From contig JAMPFS010000088.1 of assembly GCA_023664325.1 (NCBI GenBank), positions 1-8,072 on the forward strand: a stretch of DNA of 8,072 bases, written 5' to 3'. The stretch comes from Clostridium sp. GTDB lineage: Bacteria; Bacillota; Clostridia; Lachnospirales; Lachnospiraceae. The translations under genes were made by a program, and so were the position numbers. Every line of letters begins with the position of its first letter. The stretch's first letter is position 1. Below, piece by piece: positions 5,113 to 8,072 of this stretch. The notes under the pieces are model-generated. The model saw only the letters and a list, made by a program, of their open reading frames with translations, was not told where the DNA came from and ran no database searches.

Positions 5113-6720
5113 TCACCATTTCTTTCCATTCCGGTTTCTCTGCCGTTTTTTTCTGCCCATAAATCCATATAGTTCCGGTTTTGCCGCTGCTGTCACGGAC
5201 ACCGTAATTTCATTTTCCAAAATATCATGCTCCAGCAATCCCTGATTACCTTCCGAAATGATTCCAATGCCCTTTATATTCAGTCCACAAATGACTGCCT
5301 TTCGTATTTCTGCAATCAATTCTCTTGTAAATACCTCACCCGGCGCAATCAACGGAATTTCCGGCGGATATATATAAATATATTCCGTGCTTACTCTTCC
5401 AACGGCATCTGTTAATATTACCTGTTCACTGTTGCCATCTCTTGCCTTTGCAATATCCATAAATACTTTCGGCTGCATGTTATATATTATATTATCGGCT
5501 GTATTTTCATAATCCGTTAACTGTCCATCTATAATTTCCATTGCCTGATATAAAGCTTCAAAAGCTTCCAGAGAATCTGCGATAGACGTCATGGCAATCA
5601 CATAACTTCCACCTGCCATTTCCATCATCTGTCCATACTCTTCTTCCAACATGCTGCCCAACATGGCTCCGGTAAATGGCACTTCCCGATCGCCTTGTTT
5701 TATCCCACAATTTTTCACTGAAAACACGAGCTTGCCATCATCATAACCGGCCTCACATTCTTTCTTGAAATCCTCTTCCTTCACAAGATGTATATGCTGC
5801 ATCTGTTCAAACTTTTTGCGGTACTCTGCGAGATGCTCCTTGTAAATGATAAAACGCCCATCCCTCTCATGATTCATCTTTTCGATACATGCCTCCACGG
5901 ATGCCATAAATACATAAGATGGTGATGTACTCTGATAAATGGATAAAAACTCCTCGAGCCTTTTTCCATCCACAAGCTGGCTGTTTTCATGCAAAATTGC
6001 GCATTGTGTCATTGCCGGCAATGTCTTATGAAGACTCTCCACCACAAGATCTGCACCCTTCCGGATTGCCGGCTCCGGCACCTTTTTATAGTTAATCGTA
6101 GAAAGCGTTTCATTTACATTCGCCATAAACTCAAAGTGCGCTCCGTGCGCAGCATCCACAATAAGCGGCAGCCCATTTTTATGCGCCAGTTTTGCAATCT
6201 TTTCTACATCACTTACCACACCTTCATAAGTTGGAGAAACTATGAGAATCCCCTTTACCTCTGAATGCCGCTTTATGAGCTTTTTCACCTCATTGACAGA
6301 AACACCTCCAAACATGGAAAGTTTCTCATTCCACTCCGGCATTAAATAAACCGGCTTAATCTGTAAAAGCCGCATCGCATTATATACCGACTTGTGGCTG
6401 TTTCTTGCCACAATCAGACTCTCACCCTTCTTACATACAGCCGAAATCGCTGCCAACAGACCACAACTGGCGCCATTTACCAGGTAATAGCTCTTATGCG
6501 CGCCATAAATCTCCGCAGCCCGTTTGAAAGCCTCTTTGATAATTCCCTCGGGATGATGAAATTCATCCAGCTCTCCAACTTCCGTCACATCAATAGAAAA
6601 TGGATTGTCAACCAATTCCGGAAAAATTGTATTCAATCTTCTCTTATGCCCAGGCATATGCCACGGATAGCATCCTGATGTTTGATATTCAATTAATCTA
6701 TCCAATATTGGCTGCTCCAT
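5113..6720 (-). CDS. Orn/Lys/Arg decarboxylase family protein (YaaO-like)
   Basis: This is a PLP-dependent fold-type I basic amino acid decarboxylase, which removes CO2 from arginine, lysine or ornithine to give agmatine, cadaverine or putrescine. Motifs are the N-terminal MPGHKR (residues 22-27), VNGAS (81-85), RNSHKS (106-111), the cofactor segment VDAAHGAHF (188-196) and SLHKTLPAMTQ (229-239), where Lys232 is the expected PLP-binding lysine. The C-terminal domain includes YIYPPEIPLIAPGE. At 535 residues it is of the short class (like B. subtilis YaaO/SpeA), lacking the N-terminal wing domain of enterobacterial CadA/SpeC types. It ends in an unusually basic tail (GRKKRQRNRNGKKW). The ATG at 6720 has AGGAG seven bases upstream and its own promoter. 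The position directly before tmk matches yaaO in B. subtilis. Substrate cannot be decided from sequence alone. It may read through into tmk, which also has a separate promoter. Confidence 0.93.
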   Translation of the reverse strand: MEQPILDRLIEYQTSGCYPWHMPGHKRRLNTIFPELVDNPFSIDVTEVGELDEFHHPEGIIKEAFKRAAEIYGAHKSYYLVNGASCGLLAAISAVCKKGESLIVARNSHKSVYNAMRLLQIKPVYLMPEWNEKLSMFGGVSVNEVKKLIKRHSEVKGILIVSPTYEGVVSDVEKIAKLAHKNGLPLIVDAAHGAHFEFMANVNETLSTINYKKVPEPAIRKGADLVVESLHKTLPAMTQCAILHENSQLVDGKRLEEFLSIYQSTSPSYVFMASVEACIEKMNHERDGRFIIYKEHLAEYRKKFEQMQHIHLVKEEDFKKECEAGYDDGKLVFSVKNCGIKQGDREVPFTGAMLGSMLEEEYGQMMEMAGGSYVIAMTSIADSLEAFEALYQAMEIIDGQLTDYENTADNIIYNMQPKVFMDIAKARDGNSEQVILTDAVGRVSTEYIYIYPPEIPLIAPGEVFTRELIAEIRKAVICGLNIKGIGIISEGNQGLLEHDILENEITVSVTAAAKPELYGFMGRKKRQRNRNGKKW

Positions 6721-6754
6721 ACATATGCTCCTATTGTTGAATATAATCCAATCT

Positions 6755-6784
6755 ATTATACCAAACTATGCAGGAAAATGCAAA
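6755..6784 (-). promoter_or_regulatory. Extended -10 promoter of the decarboxylase gene
   Basis: A perfect TATAAT (6760-6755) is preceded by TGG, making an extended -10 (TGnTATAAT). The -35 is weaker: TTTGCA (6784-6779) at 18 bases, or TTGCAT (6783-6778) at 17 bases. Predicted start is near 6748, leaving a leader of about 28 bases with AGGAG at 6732-6728 before the ATG. A small inverted repeat (CAAAGA at 6781-6786, TCTTTG at 6794-6799) overlaps the upstream edge of the -35 and could be an operator or the remnant of a terminator. Confidence 0.75.
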
Positions 6785-6817
6785 GATTGCGTTTCTTTGG
6801 ATAACAACTCCTTCCAT

Positions 6818-7708
6818 CTACATTTTTTCTACAAGAATATTCTTATATCCCTCCCCATAAATCTCACTGGCATTGGTAATAATCATAAATGCCCGATTGT
6901 CTTCCTGCTTTACGATTTCCTCAAGATGTGGAGCATTCCGTTTCTTGATTACACACATAATGATATCCTTCTCCGATTTACTGTATGCCCCATGTCCCCG
7001 TAAAATGGTGGCGCCAATCTCTAACTCCTCAAGAATATGCTCTAATAACACACTCGACTTGTCTGATACAATATAGATAAGCCTTGCCTCATCACTGCCG
7101 TAAAGCACATAATTTAACACCCTTCCATTTAATGCCACCGCAATAATTGCATACATTGCAATATTAAAATCCCTGAATACCAAACCGGAAACTGCGACAA
7201 TAATCAAATCAATTGTAAGGAAAAAGGTGCTTGTTTTAATTGCAGGATAGCGACGGCGCAAAATTTTGATAATAATATCCATGCCTCCGGTTGTAGACCC
7301 GGTACGCAAAACAATGCCAATTCCTGCTCCCGCTAAAAGACTTCCTGCAATGGCAGCCAGCAATGGGTTTGTCGTCACAGTTGGAAACAGTGAAAACAGA
7401 TTCGTAAAAACTGAATTTAATGTAATTGCATAAAAACTGAAAATAATAAATTTTCCGCCAAACTTCCACCACCCAAGTAATGTAATAGGGATATTCAGCA
7501 AAAAATACCATGTTCCTGTAGCGCCTCCCAGGGTATGACTGACAATAACGGAAAGACCCACCACTCCCCCTGGCGCTATCTCATTTGGATCAAGAAAAAG
7601 ACCGATTCCTGCTGCATAAATAAAAGTTCCAACCAATATAATTCCCAGTTTTTTTAGCAAATGCCCGGCAGACTGATATCTGTCAGGCATATTTTTCTTA
7701 TTTTCCAT
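6818..7708 (-). CDS. YitT family integral membrane protein (DUF2179 C-terminus)
   Basis: This is a 296-residue member of the YitT family, widespread in Firmicutes in several paralogues and of unknown transport function. After a polar, basic N-terminus come about seven hydrophobic stretches (roughly residues 21-40, 47-60, 67-81, 86-108, 114-134, 161-178 and 181-200), compatible with a multi-pass membrane protein. The duplicated family motifs are visible as NEIAPGGVVGLS (42-53) and RTGSTTGGMDIIIK (135-148). Residues from about 208 form a soluble C-terminal DUF2179 domain, with IYIVSDK (211-217), GATILRGHGAYSKSEKDIIMCV (232-253, a ligand-binding-like loop) and ending ASEIYGEGYKNI. Length is typical. 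The ATG at 7708 has GGAGG six bases upstream. It is separated from the decarboxylase by 97 bases that contain the latter's promoter, so it is probably a separate unit. I found no convincing sigma-A promoter in its own upstream region. Confidence 0.9.
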   Translation of the reverse strand: MENKKNMPDRYQSAGHLLKKLGIILVGTFIYAAGIGLFLDPNEIAPGGVVGLSVIVSHTLGGATGTWYFLLNIPITLLGWWKFGGKFIIFSFYAITLNSVFTNLFSLFPTVTTNPLLAAIAGSLLAGAGIGIVLRTGSTTGGMDIIIKILRRRYPAIKTSTFFLTIDLIIVAVSGLVFRDFNIAMYAIIAVALNGRVLNYVLYGSDEARLIYIVSDKSSVLLEHILEELEIGATILRGHGAYSKSEKDIIMCVIKKRNAPHLEEIVKQEDNRAFMIITNASEIYGEGYKNILVEKM

Positions 7709-7782
7709 ATATAACCTCCGATAGATATTTTCTATAGTTTTTCACTTCTTACACGGAGTTATACAGATTTTGATTTTATACT

Positions 7783-7825
7783 AGTTAACCTTAGTATTTG
7801 CCGAAGGCAAATGCTTAGTTTAACT
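7783..7825. repeat. Long palindrome (20-bp arms, 3-nt loop)
   Basis: Arms 7783-7802 and 7806-7825 pair at 16 of 20 positions around the loop GAA. The innermost seven pairs (ATTTGCC/GGCAAAT) and the outermost six (AGTTAA/TTAACT) are perfect. It lies about 75-117 bases before the YitT start. No T-run follows on either strand, so it does not look like a terminator; it could be a small dispersed palindromic repeat or a leader structure. Confidence 0.7.
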
Positions 7826-7851
7826 GCATATACCGCGGTGAAATATTGAAT

Positions 7852-7881
7852 TTGGCAATCAATTTCGTTCGCGAGTATAAT
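7852..7881 (+). promoter_or_regulatory. Candidate rightward promoter diverging from the YitT gene
   Basis: TTGGCA (7852-7857, 5/6 to TTGACA) is followed after 18 bases by a perfect TATAAT (7876-7881). A start near 7888 would place the dyad at 7892-7917 within the first bases of the transcript. No gene begins on the plus strand before the window edge, so the product is either beyond 8072, a short RNA, or nothing. In AT-rich DNA such matches also arise by chance. Confidence 0.4.
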
Positions 7882-7891
7882 TAAAGTTTTT

Positions 7892-7917
7892 GTATCACAG
7901 CACAAAAATTGTGATAC
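7892..7917. promoter_or_regulatory. Operator-like dyad GTATCACA-N10-TGTGATAC
   Basis: Perfect 8-bp inverted arms (7892-7899 and 7910-7917) are separated by 10 bases. The geometry suits either a dimeric regulator site or an RNA hairpin. It lies just downstream of the rightward promoter-like pair, where a bound repressor would block transcription. Arm orientation is opposite to that of CRP/FNR sites, so those are not implied. No regulator gene is visible nearby. Confidence 0.45.
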
Positions 7918-7974
7918 CCTTTATTTTATTGATAGTGAAGCGAAATAAATGTTATTTTTATACCCCATTTTTTT

Positions 7975-8004
7975 ACTCTAAAACACCTTAAAACACGCTA
8001 AAAC
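7975..8004. repeat. Three tandem 10-bp repeats
   Basis: ACTCTAAAAC, ACCTTAAAAC and ACGCTAAAAC follow one another without gaps; all share AC at the start and TAAAAC at the end, with variation at positions 3-4. The following bases (AACTTTTAGC) do not continue the unit. A 10-bp period puts the copies on one face of the helix, so a repeated protein-binding site or a slipped low-complexity tract are both possible. Confidence 0.6.
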
Positions 8005-8026
8005 AACTTTTAGCCAGAAGAATCAG

Positions 8027-8069
8027 AACCACCGGCTTAGCCGGTGGTTTGCTCACGCCCTATAAGGGC
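8027..8069. repeat. Two adjacent GC-rich hairpins, possible end of an IS200/IS605-like element
   Basis: AACCACCGGC (8027-8036) and GCCGGTGGTT (8040-8049) form a perfect 10-bp stem with a 3-base loop. GCCC (8057-8060) and GGGC (8066-8069) form a second stem with a 5-base loop. Neither strand has a T-run directly after the strong stem (TGCTCACG on plus, CTGATTCTTC on minus), so ordinary Rho-independent termination is not well supported. Compact perfect hairpins near their ends are characteristic of IS200/IS605 elements recognised by TnpA, and of REP-like repeats. No tnpA or tnpB is in view because the window ends here, so the identity is a guess. Confidence 0.45.
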
Positions 8070-8072
8070 TTG

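Larger units (their letters stand above)
7709..8072. other. Gene-free structured intergenic region upstream of the YitT gene
   Basis: No coding sequence can be supported on either strand over these 364 bases; open stretches are very short and lack ribosome binding sites, apart from the YitT site at 7715-7719. Composition is strongly AT-rich except for isolated GC-rich hairpins. Structures listed separately are a 20-bp-arm palindrome (7783-7825), a promoter-like pair facing right (7852-7881), an 8-bp-arm dyad (7892-7917), three tandem 10-mers (7975-8004) and two hairpins at the edge (8027-8049, 8057-8069). A small repeat AAATAA-atg-TTATTT occurs at 7943-7957. The gene to the right lies outside the window, so its direction is unknown. 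Confidence 0.7.

Noticed and set aside
6781..6799. Terminator for the YitT gene formed by CAAAGA/TCTTTG
   Set aside because: Only six mostly A-T pairs, and the following bases on the minus strand (CATTTTCC) are a poor T-run; the position over the next promoter suggests at most a regulatory dyad.
7236..7511. A 91-residue minus-strand frame inside the YitT gene
   Set aside because: It lies wholly within a well-supported YitT-family gene in another frame and its sequence resembles no protein family I know.
7949..7981. Ten-residue plus-strand frame downstream of the candidate rightward promoter
   Set aside because: No ribosome binding site before the ATG, low-complexity AT-rich sequence, and no recognisable product.
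7783..8069. CRISPR array or riboswitch in the gene-free region
   Set aside because: The three 10-mers have no spacers between them, and I see no match to a known riboswitch or T-box core on the minus strand ahead of the YitT gene.

Overview
The window reads as a chromosomal segment of a low-GC Gram-positive bacterium in the Clostridia, most likely Lachnospiraceae. The evidence is the AT-rich composition, strong AGGAGG-type ribosome binding sites, B. subtilis-like gene order around tmk, and the type of repeat found at 1022-1230. The family placement rests on recognising proteins and repeat style by eye, not on a search. All eight recognised genes lie on the minus strand, so transcription runs from high to low coordinates.

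Layout in the direction of transcription. 8072-7709 is a 364-base stretch with no gene but with unusually dense structure: two hairpins at the window edge, three tandem 10-mers, a promoter-like sequence facing right next to a dyad, and a long palindrome. 7708-6818 encodes a YitT-family membrane protein. A good extended -10 promoter at 6755-6783 precedes an Orn/Lys/Arg decarboxylase (6720-5113). A second good promoter starts at the base after the decarboxylase stop codon and drives tmk (5058-4435). Then come yaaR (4342-3899), holB (3840-2845), ricT/yaaT (2848-1934, sharing an ATGA overlap with holB) and a yabB/TrmN6-type methyltransferase (1922-1227). A 208-209 bp non-autonomous palindromic element follows (about 1022-1230), and then rsmI (892-8).

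The run decarboxylase-tmk-yaaR-holB-ricT-yabB-rsmI matches the order of the B. subtilis yaaO-tmk-yaaQ-yaaR-holB-yaaT-yabA-yabB-yazA-yabC region, without yaaQ, yabA and yazA. The products serve information-processing housekeeping: dTTP supply (Tmk), the clamp-loader delta' subunit (HolB), RNA-maturation control (RicT), tRNA methylation (YabB/TrmN6) and 16S rRNA methylation (RsmI).

I see no convincing new multi-gene system. The most informative finding is the mobile-element-like palindrome. It has 13/15 outer terminal repeats, is flanked by a perfect 9-10 bp direct repeat, and has landed in the last codons of the methyltransferase gene, supplying its present stop codon. The second is the structured edge at 7783-8069, where hairpins without U-tracts resemble the end of an IS200/IS605-type element or a similar palindromic repeat.
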